Assembly (NCBI GenBank): GCA_940337035.1
Contig: OW679202.1
Coordinates: forward strand, 14,200,708-14,264,707
Reading direction: 5' to 3'
Length of the DNA stretch: 64,000 nt
Origin: Agriotes lineatus
Lineage: Eukaryota > Arthropoda > Insecta > Coleoptera > Elateridae
Shown: positions 1 through 13,350 of the stretch, piece by piece
How positions within the stretch are numbered: position 1 is the stretch's first letter
Layout: each line of letters begins with the position of its first letter
Position numbers and translations under genes: made by a program
Notes under the pieces: generated by a model
What the model saw: only the letters and a program-made list of their open reading frames with translations
Told to the model about the DNA's origin: nothing
Databases searched by the model: none

Positions 1-3000
1 TGTAGAAGCTGAAAATTACTTATTGAAAGTTATCGACATTCGATCATCTCGCCCTTACTACCATAGAACACTAAATATAAAATCAAACAACCTGATTGAG
101 ATTGTTTCATTAATTTTTTTGTAAAAAAAATTAAAAAATGAATTAATGGTCAAAAGATAAGTTATTGGAACCCAGGCGGCAAATCCTTGGATCGGTCGTG
201 ACGATACTGACCAAAAATACATCGTATCGTATTTTATCGCTTACTGAAATACTGGTACAAAATATCGAGTATTGGAAGACAAAGTACCGGTACTTCAAAA
301 TATCGGATCATACCGCACATCCCTATTGTAAGCCTTTTTTCTTACCATTTACAGTTTAAAGATGAGGTCTAATACAATATGAGCACTATACGGACAACAT
401 ACTTCCTTGTTTTACTTCTTGTTGTATGGTGAAATGATCTAATAATCGCCATTGATGTTTAACATGGCAAGTAGATCCAGTCTACATTATTTAATGAGAT
501 TTATTATTTTCAGGAATTTCAAAAGTTTCTAATGTTTTCCAGATGCTTTCATCAAACTATTGAAATATCGAATATTCTATGGAAATCTACAAAAAGTAGT
601 AATATGGATTAAGATATTCATTTGACTGTTCTAACATTAACGCTAAAGCATTCACCTGGCTATGCAATTGCGAATATTATACTAATTGATAGCCGACTTG
701 AATATCAATTAATTAATCAACCGATTATTGTATTCTTTCAAGTGTTGTAGGTGAAAATGTATTTACTAGGTTAATTTCCGAGATATACTGTTTTTTGTTT
801 AACTTAATACTAAATAAAGAACAAAGCCATATTTGTTTAGCAGATATTAATATATGTATATATATTATTTTTTTTATACGTAATCTTTAAAATATGTAAA
901 AAATTGGAAGTGAGGGGCTGTCACAATGGAAATTGCAAATAATACGTATGTACAGTATAGTTAACATAGTGGTAATAATGTATTCTTGTTTGAATCATGT
1001 GCAGTCCAGGAAGTCGGGTACTTTTTAGTACGACTTCTCTGCTGCATATCGTATCCAGGATTCTATTTCTCTTCGTCGTCTGATCGTTAGTTTTGTCTGG
1101 ACACATCAAATAAATGTCGTTTCCATTTCAGATTTGCCTCTTGCTGTACAAGACTTTTGAATGTCATTCTCTTCTGATTTCCTGCTTTCTTTCATAATCG
1201 CTATGATCTAACATTATTACTTCAGATTACAATTATTACAACCCAACTTAATATATTTAATCGAACATTCTATTCTTAGCATTTATTAAATTCTGGTATA
1301 GTTGACAATACGACTTATTTCTTTTATTTTATTAAATAAAATTTATTTGTGACAGTGTAAATGTAAATATTTGTTGTTGTGTATTTTTTCATTATTTGAT
1401 TTTCTTTTCTGTGCCAATAAAAGACATTATTATTATTATTACATTCTATAGTGCTACCATAACTACGCAAAATGGGCTCCCCATGATTCCATAAGGATAA
1501 GAGTATCAGCTTTGTGTATTAACTGATTCATTCAAGTGTGCGAGAAATGTGTAGAACATTCCTCGTCACTTTCTACACTTAGTCCGTGTTCTGCGATAGA
1601 AGTTATCTTTATGTAATTCTTGACCGATGTACTTTTATTGGACATTTTGAAATATAATTCCCTTACTTTCTGAATCAAGTGAATAAATTTCCAGGAACAC
1701 ATGGTGCAATGAGCTATAAGATTTATTGCAAACTGTCCTAAAACTTTAGGTTGCACTTCTTCGTCCAACACTAAGTTCTACATTTTTATTTCCAACGGAT
1801 TATTTTCCACTCACACCATACATTTTCACATTGAAGATAACTGATGTTCTCCGGGCACATTTGTTCTGGTCATTCACGGATTAGGTCTTGGACATGTTCC
1901 TGTTTCCTATTCCTCTGTTGGGTCAGCACACATTTTTTATTCCTTTTGAATTTATTCTCAGTTACTTAAATGGAAATTAAGTCTGCTCTTAATTATTATT
2001 AAAGCGATCATTAACTACTGTACAATAACATATAATTATCATTCTTCCTTATGCAACTGAATAAAACTTGATTGAAATCCATGGTATATTGCATTCAGTC
2101 ACTTCTGGCCATATCTCCTAACAGAATCTTTACAATAAGATAACGGTATTACATGCGGCAGTTGGTAGGTAGAAAAGTTTTAGTTTTGCGTCAGAAATGG
2201 CACTTTTAGTAACACATAATACGTGGTAGTGTAAAGAATTTACTTCAATAGGTCTTCCTTTAGGCCTAGACCTTGGTGTAAGTTCATTGACAATTTTGTG
2301 GGTTTATTATTGCTAAATAATTGCTTTTAAATCTTCAAACCTACCGTTTAGTAGTCAGGACACTGAGCAGAATGTGCCACATATAATAAAGTGCTTTTTA
2401 ATTAGAAATTCGGGAACTGATCAAACGATTTTAAATGTCTTTTGCGCTAAAAGCTAATGGCTTAAATTTGACACGTTGCTTTTCTATATGTATATGCTGA
2501 GTGACAATTTTGCAAGGCAACAAATGGAAGAAGTTTCAATTTTGTTTGAAAAATAAGAAATACGATTATTGTTTGCTTTGCTTTTCTTATACTAGTATTG
2601 TAATCATGGAACATTGAAATATCTGCAGAAACTACGCATTTTAGAGTCTAAGGGTAAAAGCGCACGCATACATTTTCCATGAAAATTTTGTTGGATTGTT
2701 TAAAAACTGCTACTACGAATTTAAAGTTTTAGATTTAACGGACATTTAAAAAAATGTGTATGGAAAAATTGGATGCACAATTTTTATTTTTATTAATTTC
2801 TGGGTTACAAATGGATTGAATTATTTCTGCTATTCTTTTAACCACTTTTAGGCTGCCTTTATGTGGGTGGGTGTGTGGACATGAACTTGTGGGCATGAAC
2901 TACAGCCTAAGGACTAAGGGGTTTGACTGATATTGCTCAAATTTCATATTTGAAGGTTCGACAATTACATCATCTGGCTATAAGGTTTTTCCGGGATCGG

Positions 3001-3369
3001 AAAATATTTGAGACGAAAATGGTAGTTTTTCCCATTTTGGGCTGTTTCAGTAACAAAAATTGCTAAATTGAAAGTGCACATTCTAATTTTTTATTAACAG
3101 GTGAGTATTTTTAATTTATTGTTGTCATTTTATAGTTTTGCACCATATAATACAAAGTTATACAGTAATTAAAATCAGATTGTTTCCTGTGATTTTTTGA
3201 ACATTTCGTAAATCTAATTTTAGTTAAACTAACAATTCGGTTTTTAAAAATTTTTAAATTTTTGAAACTGAAATGTATGTAGCAAAATTATATGTAGATT
3301 ATTAATATGTGTACGAGAGTTTGTATAAATACTATAGTTTAGACCTGCAAAAAAACTATAGGATACAAA
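1..3369. other. AT-rich intergenic sequence, no gene seen
   Basis: Apart from the LINE-like tail at 1310-1445, no ORF carries recognisable motifs and no repeat structure stands out by eye. Confidence 0.5.
1310..1445 (+). repeat. LINE-like 3' tail with (TTA)n
   Basis: A short AT-rich segment ends CCAATAAAAGACATTATTATT, the same polyadenylation-signal-plus-ATT arrangement as the LINE tail at 16770-16820. No coding part is recognisable upstream. Confidence 0.45.
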
Positions 3370-4640
3370 GAATGTGGAAAAAATCATGGATCTCTAATGA
3401 GAACTGGACTCAAGCAGAAAATAATAAAGGCCGAGAAGAACTTTAAAGAATTAGCAACTGTTACAAGATAGATACAACCAGGAATCGACAATATACTTGC
3501 AGAAGTACATAAAATAGAGCCTGTAACGTCAGGAAACATACTCATCCTCTAATAATGAAAATATGGGAACTGAATCTATACTGCAAGAATGGAATCAAGG
3601 AATTCTAGTGAAAATACTCAAGAAAGGAAACATCAGTGAATGTAACAACCAGAGAGAAATAACACTGCTAGCCATAACATTGAAAATTCTTACAAGAATA
3701 GATACTACTCATCAGAATACGAAAGATCGTAGAGCACACTGTAATGCCACAACAAGCAGGTTTAAGACCAAACAGCATGTATAGGCCAGATCAACACCTC
3801 AGAATTATAATAGAATAAATCCTGGATTGGAATAAATGTGTATCTCCTATTTGTAGATTTTAATAAGATGTATGGTCGTCTAAACCAACGATACCTATTT
3901 TCTGCTCTGCTGTTTATATTAGTCCTAGATGAGAAAAGCAACAAAACTCAATTTGGTATACAGAGGTTTTAAGAAACGTTTAAATCACTTACTACACAGT
4001 CGATGTAACATTAATAAATCTGACTTACAATGACACCGTCAGTTAAAAATAAGTACAGATAATGTGGAAATGAAAATTGGAAAAACATAAAATCATAGAG
4101 TAAGTATGCAGAATAAAACGTTGAAGGAAGAAGAAACATTTTGCTACTTAGACGCTATGGTAACAATAGATGGGGGATGCAAAATAGATATAGAAGCAGG
4201 AATTAATAAAGCCAAAGGTGTCTTTCACACACTTGCCCCAGTATGGAAATTCAGCTAACACTACGAAAACAAAATTCCGTGTCTTTAACACAATCGTAAA
4301 AGCGGTACCTCTTTATGGTATATTACCAAAGACCTGCAAACTACAAGTCTTCAGTAACAAATGTAATAGATTCCAGGAGAAAACTCTTTTGTTATCGTAT
4401 GTTATTCTTGATAATGTATGTCATCTCGTGGTTTGTGGTTTTTACTATGAACCACAAAAATGCATCGACATTGCGAGTAATACATTTGGATTTACTGAGA
4501 ATAGAAGTTATTATAAAACTTACAATAATCAGTAAAAACCTTCAGATTTACCATTTGTTTACGCCAAACAGACAATTTTGTTTAAAACTCTCTAAACCAA
4601 AACTATATTTGGATGCGATTAAGGCCAATTAACAAAAATA
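3370..4640 (+). pseudogene. Decayed RTE/BovB-like LINE reverse transcriptase
   Basis: In-order fragments of an RTE-type ORF with many stops and shifts: PGIDNILAEVHKIEPVTSGN near 3480-3540, WNQGILVKILKKGNISECNN (3563 onwards), then about 4130-4380 a GAMVTIDGGCKIDIEAGINK-like thumb region and the FNTIVKAVPLYG part. The catalytic YADD region between about 3900 and 4080 is not recognisable. Confidence 0.75.
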
Positions 4641-4864
4641 AGTCAAATGTGTTTAAAAAGAATTGCAACTGTTGTAGAGAGTAATTTTGCACAAAAGTAC
4701 TTTGCCCTAAATCTATATTTTTAGTGTCAAAAAATGTAGAAATAAGAGACTAAAGTACACACAAAAAGAATATAAACCGTTTTTTAATTAAATTACTTAA
4801 AAAAGTGAGGAGAATCTTGTAATATAATATAATATAATACTGAAAGTATTGTGTACATTGATTA

Positions 4865-5000
4865 TTATTTGACATAGCCTCCATCTAACTGCATACATTT
4901 ATAACGATTTTCAGTGGACATTTTTCTCCTGGTCTGAAAACCACAACTCTAGTTTGTAACACTTTAACATAAAATAGTACCTTCTAAACTTTATTCTAAT
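4865..5000 (-). pseudogene. C-terminal scrap of a mariner transposase
   Basis: The reverse strand reads NRYKCMQLDGGYVK and then a stop near 4872. Mariner transposases end with a closely similar (K)CI-L-G-YVE motif. Only the last 30 or so codons are recognisable. Confidence 0.5.
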
Positions 5001-6407
5001 TTTAAACAAATAATCGTGTGGTATTAAATGCAGAAAAAAAATAAAAATACCGATACTATGATTTTCTATTTTGATTTGTGAGTAGCTGTATCATGTTTCA
5101 GAAACAAAACGCCATCTTTTTCTACAATGCTGTTTTTCTTTATACTTGCTAATGTATTGTATTCTCCAAAACTTCTTTTTGGCATTCTAAGTATTTTTCA
5201 TGATGTTTTTGAATATTTTGTTGGACTCGAAATGCTAAAATATTAATATTAGAACATTTTGGAAAAACACGTATTCTTTTTATCGACGCAGCAAAGATTT
5301 TACATCTATGTTAAGAAAGCAAAATATACAATTTTTTTACTATCTAATTGGGTGTTAACCTGACGAGTTTTGATAAGACAGTTACTTCGTTTCCTTTTTA
5401 AGAATCCATAACCAACGTTTATTCAAAGCAGTAGAATAGGAAGACACACATCCATGTTAAGTATGCAGTTTCTTTGTATTATACCAATGTATGTTATGGT
5501 TGTCGTTCCATACATGTTTTACGATTTGAAATTTTTCAATCTGATGTGTTTTAATTACATTTTTGTTTTTTTAACTCGAATTTCTGAATGCATTTACAGA
5601 AAATACTATAGAATAACACCTGGGGCTGAATTACGTATAAACTGTATTGGTTGGTGAGTTGCGCTATGCAGCATACGTCTTTCATTGTTGAATCTTAGCT
5701 CTTAGCACCAAATTAGAAACAAATAATTTAACATTCAAGATTTAATATTAGAAGCCATATGCTGGTGTACGCTTCAACAGAGTTGATTACCACACTCTAA
5801 CATGTGTTACACATGATTTCAGTCGATTCCTATAAAAATAATAACCCTTCAATTAATTTAAGGTAAAGGAATTTTTAGAATTAGGAAACAGTTTAAAATT
5901 GTTTGGGTATTTAACAAAAATAGTAGGTTGAAGTTGAGGCTGCATTAAACAATTTGTATGTATATCTGAGCAAATGTAAAACATTTAAGTATATTTTGTT
6001 GCTATCTGTAAATTCTTGCTTTGCATAATTTATTATGATTTTCTAGTTACTTAAATTACGCTTATATCGGTTTCGTATTACTGATGCTGCTCATGCATGT
6101 ATCTTTAATTATTATGATTATCATTATCACTAAACATTGCTTATCACTATTTATTTGTCAGAATTAGATAATAACATTTCCTGTAAGAGGTTCTGTTTGG
6201 TACAACGAAGCTTTGCTTTAATATTACAATAGATGACAAGAGATTTTAACGACATATAGAGTACAACTTTAAATATTTATATAATTTGTAATTAATAAGA
6301 AAACCAATTTAGTAATTAAAAAGACTACAAGCGAATACAAGGAAGAGTGACATCTTAATGGTTTATTTAGTTACAATTTGGGGGACGTATATCAAATAAG
6401 CAGTTGG
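5001..6407. other. AT-rich intergenic sequence, nothing recognised
   Basis: Only short, composition-driven ORFs; no TIR pairs, tRNA or repeat array found by eye. Confidence 0.45.
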
Positions 6408-6795
6408 AGATGGCTCAGTGGCAAGAGCCTTTGGTTCTAGGGTAGAATATGTGGGTTTCATGGTAGTTAGGTACTGCAACAATCACAAATTGTGTGCTAA
6501 TTTCAATGCGATTCCCCAATTTAGCTTGGACTTAATGCTCATGCCTTCTCAAAAGTGGAGGATGTTAAAACCAAGCTGACAACGACAATATCGCCTTTGA
6601 TTCTAAGTTAGAATATGTGGGTTTGATCACCAGTTTCTGCAAGGGTCATAAAAATCTTGTGTTGATTTCAATGCGATTTTGGAATCTGGTTTGGGCAACC
6701 GTGGTTAGTAAATGCTTAAGATTCCTCAAATCGGAGAGGTTGATGCTCCTGAAACGAGGATGTTACAACAAGCTGACGACAATATCAAAGAAACG
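6408..6795 (+). repeat. Two tandem copies of a tRNA-derived SINE-like unit
   Basis: Unit 1 (about 6408-6595) has an A-box-like GATGGCTCAGTGGCAAGAGC. Unit 2 (about 6596-6795) repeats the segment from TAGAATATGTGGGTTT and has a B-box-like GGGTTTGATCACC. Shared phrases are GATTTCAATGCGATT, GAGGATGTTA and AAGCTGACAAC/AAGCTGACGAC. The direct duplication with an RNA-polymerase-III-like head suggests a dimeric SINE. Confidence 0.55.
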
Positions 6796-7327
6796 GTAAA
6801 ACTTATGTAAAAATCCCAAATACATTTTTATCCTTGCTGAAGGATGATATTTTCCTGATGCACAGATTAAAAAAAAATTGAATTTGTATTTTCCATACAA
6901 CGAATTTTATATAAAAAATATAGCATGTATCATTTTGAAACATGTTCCAATAATCGTGGTCTCTGTTTCTAAGACTGTTTTATAGCTAAAACTAGTTTTT
7001 ACCATATATTATAAACTGTCTTTTACATATTATATATGTCATTTTCTATATACAATAAATAAAAGAACAAGGGCAACAAATGTAAAGTTTTTCTGTCATA
7101 CGTTCCAAATATTAAAATTTGCAATGTATTGCTATTTAAGAAAATGATAAAAATATGAAATAAATTATAGGCGCACATGAACACTTTCCGCAAATAGTTA
7201 ATAATCTCGACTCAGGAATGGCAGATATGTTTGTGCATTCAGGTTAATAAATGCCGAAGGCTACTTTTCAAAATAATTACTATTAATATATAGGAATAGA
7301 AAAGATTAGGGTAAAGAAACCCAAGAG

Positions 7328-7620
7328 TGCGCTCCACCGATGTGGATTTAGGTTCGACTTTAATTGCCTACCGACATGAATTACTACCGATTTAATGTAC
7401 AACCAATTTGGATTACAACTGATGTGGATTTAGATCCTACTAAAACTACCACCAATTTGGTTTACTATCAACTTTTGAAGTTTGTAACAAATATATGATA
7501 TGTCACTAATACTAAAATACTACCGACTTGATGTACCAACCGACTTGGATTACCACCAATATGGATTTACATTCAACTGGAACTACTACCGGCATGAACG
7601 ATCGCCGATATGGACTACTC
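7328..7620. repeat. Degenerate tandem repeat, ACCGATTTGGATTACCACC family
   Basis: A run of loose copies of phrases such as CACCGATGTGGATTTA, CTACCGACTTGATGTAC and CAACCGACTTGGATTACCAC, with a period of about 15 to 35 bases. The same family recurs reverse-complemented at 25200-25560. Confidence 0.6.
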
Positions 7621-8574
7621 CTGCACGTTTACTTCCGACCGTTTCCGTCAGTAGTTAACTGCAACACATCTTACGCGAGCGACTGCAAGCTTTCATTTCT
7701 TCCGATTTGGCAATAACTACAGTATCTTTATGAAGTAATCGGTGTCACTAGCTTTTGAAAACCTTCATATTTTGTCAGTAAATTGTGTATACTGTAATAA
7801 AATGTCAGTATTATGTTTTAACTGGTACATAGATTCAAATTTTTTTCAAAAGAATAACTTATGTGATATTGTTTGATTAGCGTATGGAGTATTTTGGCCA
7901 GGAAACTCGTATGCAACTGGAGAAAAATTAAAGCATATTTTACTAAGTATTAGAACTTTATATGTTATATAATACAAGTGGCTACGTTTAATTTCGTACT
8001 ATCCCGCAAAATAACGGAAGATATTATGGTTTTCTGTGCGAATTTGTTTGATTTGCACCGTATTTAACTTCTCACGTTCTCATCCTGTATCTGCTTTATT
8101 TATTTTCTGATCAATTTAAAATTGTGGTCGATTATACTACCCATTAAAGCAATTACTTTAATAGTTTTTAAATAATTTTACTGCAAAATAGTAACCTACT
8201 GCGACAAAAGATAAGTGCAAAAAATTTAAAAATCATAGTAGGCTTAGTTTTATTGAAAAAAGTTATTGATAAAAGCTGTTCAGAATTACAAAAATAGTGG
8301 AAATATAAATTTTAATCCAAATAAGTGTATTAATTCTTGACCGAGTAAGCACACCATTTCTGTTTTTTCAGCAGTGGTTAGGCATTATTTAAATTTGCAG
8401 AATGCAATTTAACAGTTCAGAAATGCCAGTTCGTAAAAGTAATTGATGTTCATAAACTTTTTGTTTACCAGGGCACCACTTATTAAGACAATAATGGATT
8501 TTAGTCAGTTCCATAATACTATTGCAAATTACATATTAACGATACAAAAATTTAGTTATTGGTAAAATCATTTA

Positions 8575-8895
8575 AAAAATTTTGTATTGTTTTTTTCATT
8601 TACAAATCTTTAAAGTCTTTACCTAAACTATTTTGAATTTTAAAATGAAATCGGTATATATTTTGAAAAATATTTTTCTGGCATTGAGATTGTTCAGTTA
8701 GCTAAAAAAACACACCCTAAAAAAATCTTATTGAAATCTTACGTAATTTCCGAAAAATAGTACTTTTTGGATTTTGAAAATTTCGAAAAACACCATTTTC
8801 TAACTAAGTCACTCGGTGTATCTGGCAGGGGCTAAATAAGTTTTCAGACAAGCACAAATTAATGCCATAAAAAGTTTTTTCGAAAAATAAAAAAT
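8575..8895. repeat. Partial copy of the CAGTGnCCGCC foldback MITE
   Basis: Matches the right half of the copies at 36027-37269 and 50926-52214: GATTGTTCAGTTAGCTAAAA, then AATTTCCGAAAAATAGTACT, then AGACAAGCACAAATTAATGC. The outer TIR is missing and the copy runs into unrelated sequence at about 8895. Confidence 0.6.
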
Positions 8896-9145
8896 GAAAA
8901 TTTTTCTTTCTCCAACAAATAGTTTTTGAGTTATACCGCTAATAGACAGACAGACGGATGGAATTGAGAAAACCTGTTTTTCGTTATCTAGGGACCCTGA
9001 AACGTGAAGATATGAAAAAATATCGGAAGGTGATTTTTTCTCGATTACAATACTTTTTTTGTCTGTTAGAAGAGGGTAGTAAAAACATATTTTTTCAGGT
9101 AAAGTAACTCTTCCGTTTTGCACAGGAGAAAACATCATTCAGAAT
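8890..9145. repeat. Dispersed repeat with conserved AACTCAAAAACTAT core, reverse orientation
   Basis: The reverse complement has CTAGATAACGAAAAACAGG, TCAATTCCATCCGTCTGTCT and TATAACTCAAAAACTAT. The same order of phrases occurs forward at 38085-38190. No terminal repeats were found, so the repeat class is unknown. Confidence 0.5.
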
Positions 9146-10863
9146 CCAAAATTATGGCCCTGTGCAACATTTTGGAAATATCTAATAACTTTTATGAAAC
9201 TTTGTTTACAGAAGGATATTCAAAATTGCTAAATCTCATAAAGACGGTTTCATAAAAGTAGGCCACTCTTTCTAAAATTATCCAGTGGACTGTAATTTTA
9301 TATTCTGAAAAAGTTTTTCGAATAAGAAACGGATAAGATACTTTACTGTGATTCTTTCTCCAAAAAACTACGACGCCGCCACCCCAGACACCAAAACCTA
9401 CAGTAACCAGACAACTGCGAGGAAATGTCGATCAATCACGAGACTGGGCCTGTATAATTATTATTGAGCAAGATGTCAAATGATTAAAGCCATGTTATAA
9501 ACCTGTCTTTATCATAGTCATTATCAAGTATGCGACTGTCAAACGGTTAAATGTGTACTGTGATAAATGTTTCTGTGCATTCTCTGGATTGCTGTTGCAG
9601 TCCTAGACAAAGAAAGTAGGATGTTGTTCTCCATCGAAAAATCACACTTCACAGGATCAGTTTTGTATTATATCTTCTTGTACTCTATTGTCAAAAATAG
9701 TGCTATTGCTACCATGATGAAGAGTTCCTATAATTGAGTTTATTAAAAATTACAGGCAGCGCTACTAATAATCCTAATTTATTAAAAACATGCCATATAA
9801 TTCACAGTAAAATTTTCTCCATATAAAAACTGCCTTCGTTGTGGATCATGTAACACAGTTCTTAAAAAGGAATTGGCAAATTGGCTCATAGCCATCGACA
9901 TATTATCCCTTCGTCATGATAGAAAATATGGTTTATTGGCCAATAATACTTTAGGAAAGTTTTAAGATGCGTTTAAAAAATTGTTTTGTTTTATTGATAT
10001 TCCCAAACAGTACCAGTTATTTATGGTACAACTGTGTTATATTACAAATAATCCACGAGAAAAAATGTGAGCCCTTGAGGACGTCACACCGAAAAGGGTC
10101 TTTTCTCGAGTGCATTATTTATAATAACACACACCTGCCATACTACATTTTATTCAACAATTTGATAAATACCAAAAAGCATAAACTTTGTATTGACAAT
10201 TGTGAAAAGTCAAAGTAACAAATTAATTGGGAGTTAACTACTTAATAAGTCACTGTGGGCTATTTATTATAACTCAGGCTAATGGTAATGTGGGTTATGA
10301 TGTAAACAAGCAAGCAATAGCCCAGTTTACTTGTTTAAAATGAACCAGTAAAATACCATATTACTGTTGAGTATTGCATAAAATATTTTTTCTTCAAACG
10401 GCAGTAAAATGTGTCATTATCCTGCTGGATTGATGATGCTAAACTGTCACTTTATTGCCATGCAGCAGATAATATTATCTGATATAGATAGAGATATAGA
10501 TATAGTAATTTTTGTTCGGATTTTGTTATAAATATTTGAAGAAAAAATGCTATATGTTATTCGGGGCAAAAGCATCTTTATGTGGCTCAGCTGTACTTAT
10601 CTGCCGAGCTTGCTGTCCAGCCACGCCAAATAAAATATAACTTTTTCTCCTAATAACATAATATACTATTATTCAACAATTTTTTTTGCAATTAATGGTA
10701 CCTATAACTATTACGCGTGAGTTATAAGTGTGATTTATAAACCATAACTCACTGTTTATCAATCGGATAGTAACTACCGAATTAGTGTTATCTAGTCAGC
10801 CGATATAACTAATGTCAAACAATTATTGTTAATGTGGCAAATCAATTATGAAACAATGACAAA
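9146..10863. other. Intergenic sequence before the recombinase relic
   Basis: Holds a GATATA microsatellite and no recognised coding sequence. The ORF at 9967-10218 has no motif. Confidence 0.45.
10482..10507. repeat. GATATA microsatellite
   Basis: Short run of GATATAGATAGAGATATAGA type repeats. Confidence 0.7.
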
Positions 10864-11048
10864 ATGAGTAAAAAAATAAGTTCGGGTAGTGAATCAGAAA
10901 TGTGTACGCCGCCAGAAGTAAGAAAAGCAGCCAAAATAGCAACACTTAATCTGCTGCCTAATGAATCTCAATAAAAGTATGAAATAACATACAAAATTTT
11001 ATGGATTAGTGCACTAGCAAGAATTTAAAATACTTTTCAGAGGGTCTA

Positions 11049-11680
11049 GGACATATCGCCGAATGGACAAAACGTCGAATCTTATTTTAATGCCAAAATC
11101 GCCGAATCGTGCTCAAAACGCCGAATTCATTAGCGTGGACAAAACGCCGAATGCTGTCGGTGGACAGATCGCCGAAAATGGACAAATCGCCGAAATAGTT
11201 ACCGTGGACAAATCGCCGAAAATGCCCAAAACGCCGAATTCTCTCGGTGGACATATCGCCGAAAATGGACAAATCGCCGAATTATTTAACGTGGAAAAAA
11301 CGCCGAATTCTGTCGGTGGACATATCGCCGAAAATGGACAAATCGCCGAACCGTGTAAAATGACACCACATTGATCGGAAAGTTGGCGTCGCTCAATTTT
11401 GTTCAAAACGCCAATTTGTGTCGGTGGATATATCGCCGAAAATGGACTAATCGCCGAATTAGTTAGCGTGGTCAAAACGCCGAATGTAGCCGGTGGACAT
11501 ATCGCCGAAAATGGACAAATCGCCGAAAATGGACAAATCGCCGAATTAGTTGCCGTGGACAAAACGCCGAATTCTCTCGGTGGACATATCGCCGAAAATG
11601 GACAAATCACCGAATTAGTTAACGTGGACAAAACGCTGACAGCCCAAATCACCAAATCCTGTGGTGGATATAGTAAAAAT
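11049..11680. repeat. Left-arm minisatellite, CGCCGAA motif
   Basis: Tandem array of submotifs such as GGACATATCGCCGAA, ATGGACAAATCGCCGAA and GTGGACAAAACGCCGAA, arranged in higher-order units of about 69 bp (unit starts near 11249, 11318, 11426, 11494 and 11582). It is much richer in C and G than its surroundings. Because many units keep a multiple of three, ORFs of up to 180 codons stay open on both strands; these are by-products of the repeat. Confidence 0.92.
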
Positions 11681-11846
11681 TAAGATTGCGGAATATTTAT
11701 TTACGGCCAAACCAATCGTGAGAATTGTTTTGAAGTTGTTAAGTTTTGTTGTAATTATTTTTAAATTACAACAACAATAAATTTAGCTAGCAATTGCTGT
11801 CAGCATAAATAACACACCGATAATGTAATAGTGGATGTTCTAACTA

Positions 11847-13155
11847 AAGGGTGTCAAAAATCCTATTTGAATCGTTAATTACAAAAATGTTGAAAATCAA
11901 CTTGTAATAATTGTGACTATCAAATGTTTTTTCACATCTCAAGTTTTGTTAGATAAAAAAAAAGTGCTAGCCAACTGCTCAAAGCATATTCTATGTAGAA
12001 CACGTTTTAAGAACTGCTTCAATTATTCAAACACAGTGACAGTTCCGGCAAGGATTTAATGTTGCAGTGACTCCATCTCGCAAGACAATTAGAAGATGGG
12101 TCACGAACTATCGCCATAGGGGATCAGATGAAGATGTTAAGCTTTTGGAGAAGGTAAAGCGAGCAAGAACGGAGGGAGGGAATATCTTACAAGTTAGAAA
12201 TTCAATTGAGGAAAATTCGAATGTATCCTTGTCCTTGCGTCACTTATCCCAACAAATAGGAATTTCACACGAGTCCATTAGAACAATATTAAAGAAAGAT
12301 TTACAGTTTCGTCTTTATAAGTGGAAGAAAGCCCAAAAACTTCTTCCGATTGACCGAAACACACGTTTAGAATTCTGTCGCTGGATTTTTGAAGGAGGGG
12401 CTGATAAAATTATTATGAGTGACGAATCACATTTTCAACTCCATGGTGAGAGAAATAAGTAGAATTTACGTTATTGTTCTGTTGAAAATCCCCACGTTAT
12501 ATTCAAACAAGAGCTGCATTCTCAAAAGGTAACTGTCTGGTGCGGCATCTGCTCAGCTGGAATCTTGGGCCCATATTCTTTCGAAGATCAAATGGAAATT
12601 CCAGTAGTCGTTAACAGTGAACGACATGTGGCAATGTTGCAAACGTTTTTAGTGGATGCCATCAATCAACTCCAGTTAGCAATAGATATTACATCGTTTC
12701 AACAAGATGGTGCAAGGCCTCATGTATCAAATTTATTTATGGGAATTCTGCGAGGGATGTTTCCGGGTCGTCTGATATCTCAACGTGAAGATCAGTCGCG
12801 GCCTGCGCGCTCCTGATTTGTTGGCTCCAGATTACTTTTTGTGGGGCTATCTTAAATAAAAAGTGTACCACTCTGGAAGACTTAAAAAATAACGTACGGC
12901 AAGTTATTGCTGACATTCCGGCTGTAATGTGTCAGCATGTAATGGGCTCATGATTGCATCGCACGTGCACGCAGATATGCATCTTTTGCAATGGAGGCAA
13001 TCTGGTCGATGTAATTTTTAAGTTTTAAAGTTCAAAATAAATAAGAATAAAACTTGAATATTCTTTAATTTCCAACTAAAAAAAAAAACGTAAAATGTAT
13101 TCCATGTTATTTTTATTACCTGTTAAAATGGGGTCATTCTAAATTTGACACCCTT
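11847..13155 (+). mobile_element. Mariner-type element (DD41D-like) inserted in the left arm
   Basis: Inverted ends AAGGGTGTCAAA and TTTGACACCCTT with TA on both sides (11845-11846, 13156-13157), 1309 bp, about the usual size of a full mariner. It is absent from the matching right arm of the enclosing element, so it arrived later. It carries the decayed transposase described separately. Confidence 0.88.
12040..12960 (+). pseudogene. Mariner-type transposase, inactivated
   Basis: IS630/Tc1/mariner DDE transposase. The helix-turn-helix part (TPSRKTIRRWVTNY, then RHLSQQIGISHESIRTIL) is followed by the first catalytic Asp in IIMSDESHFQL, the second in SFQQDGARPH and, in a shifted frame, the third in DLLAPDYFLWGYLK. 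Spacing between the second and third Asp is 41 residues once a one-base shift near 12800 is allowed. A TAG at 12460-12462 and a stop after YLK also break it, and the N-terminus upstream of 12060 is degraded. Confidence 0.85.
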
Positions 13156-13350
13156 TACATTTTTTTATATCTCGTGCGCATTTTTGTGATTTAGTATTAA
13201 GGCTGGTCTCATTTTGATCCTTATGCTGGAACCCGCGACTGAGATGAGGGAAGGGCTATTTGGGCAGAACATATTATTTTAAAATACAAATAAAGTAAGT
13301 ATGTTTTAAAAACCAGAATGTCGATTTTCATGATCTATATCGCTCATATA

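Noticed and set aside
11113..11655. 180-codon minus-strand ORF and overlapping plus-strand ORFs in the left minisatellite
   Set aside because: They are open only because the repeat units keep frame and lack stops; the protein is a monotonous translation of the repeat, and the inverted array gives the same ORFs.
11049..11680. Possible CRISPR-like array
   Set aside because: The units are contiguous variants with no unique spacers, and the context is eukaryotic.
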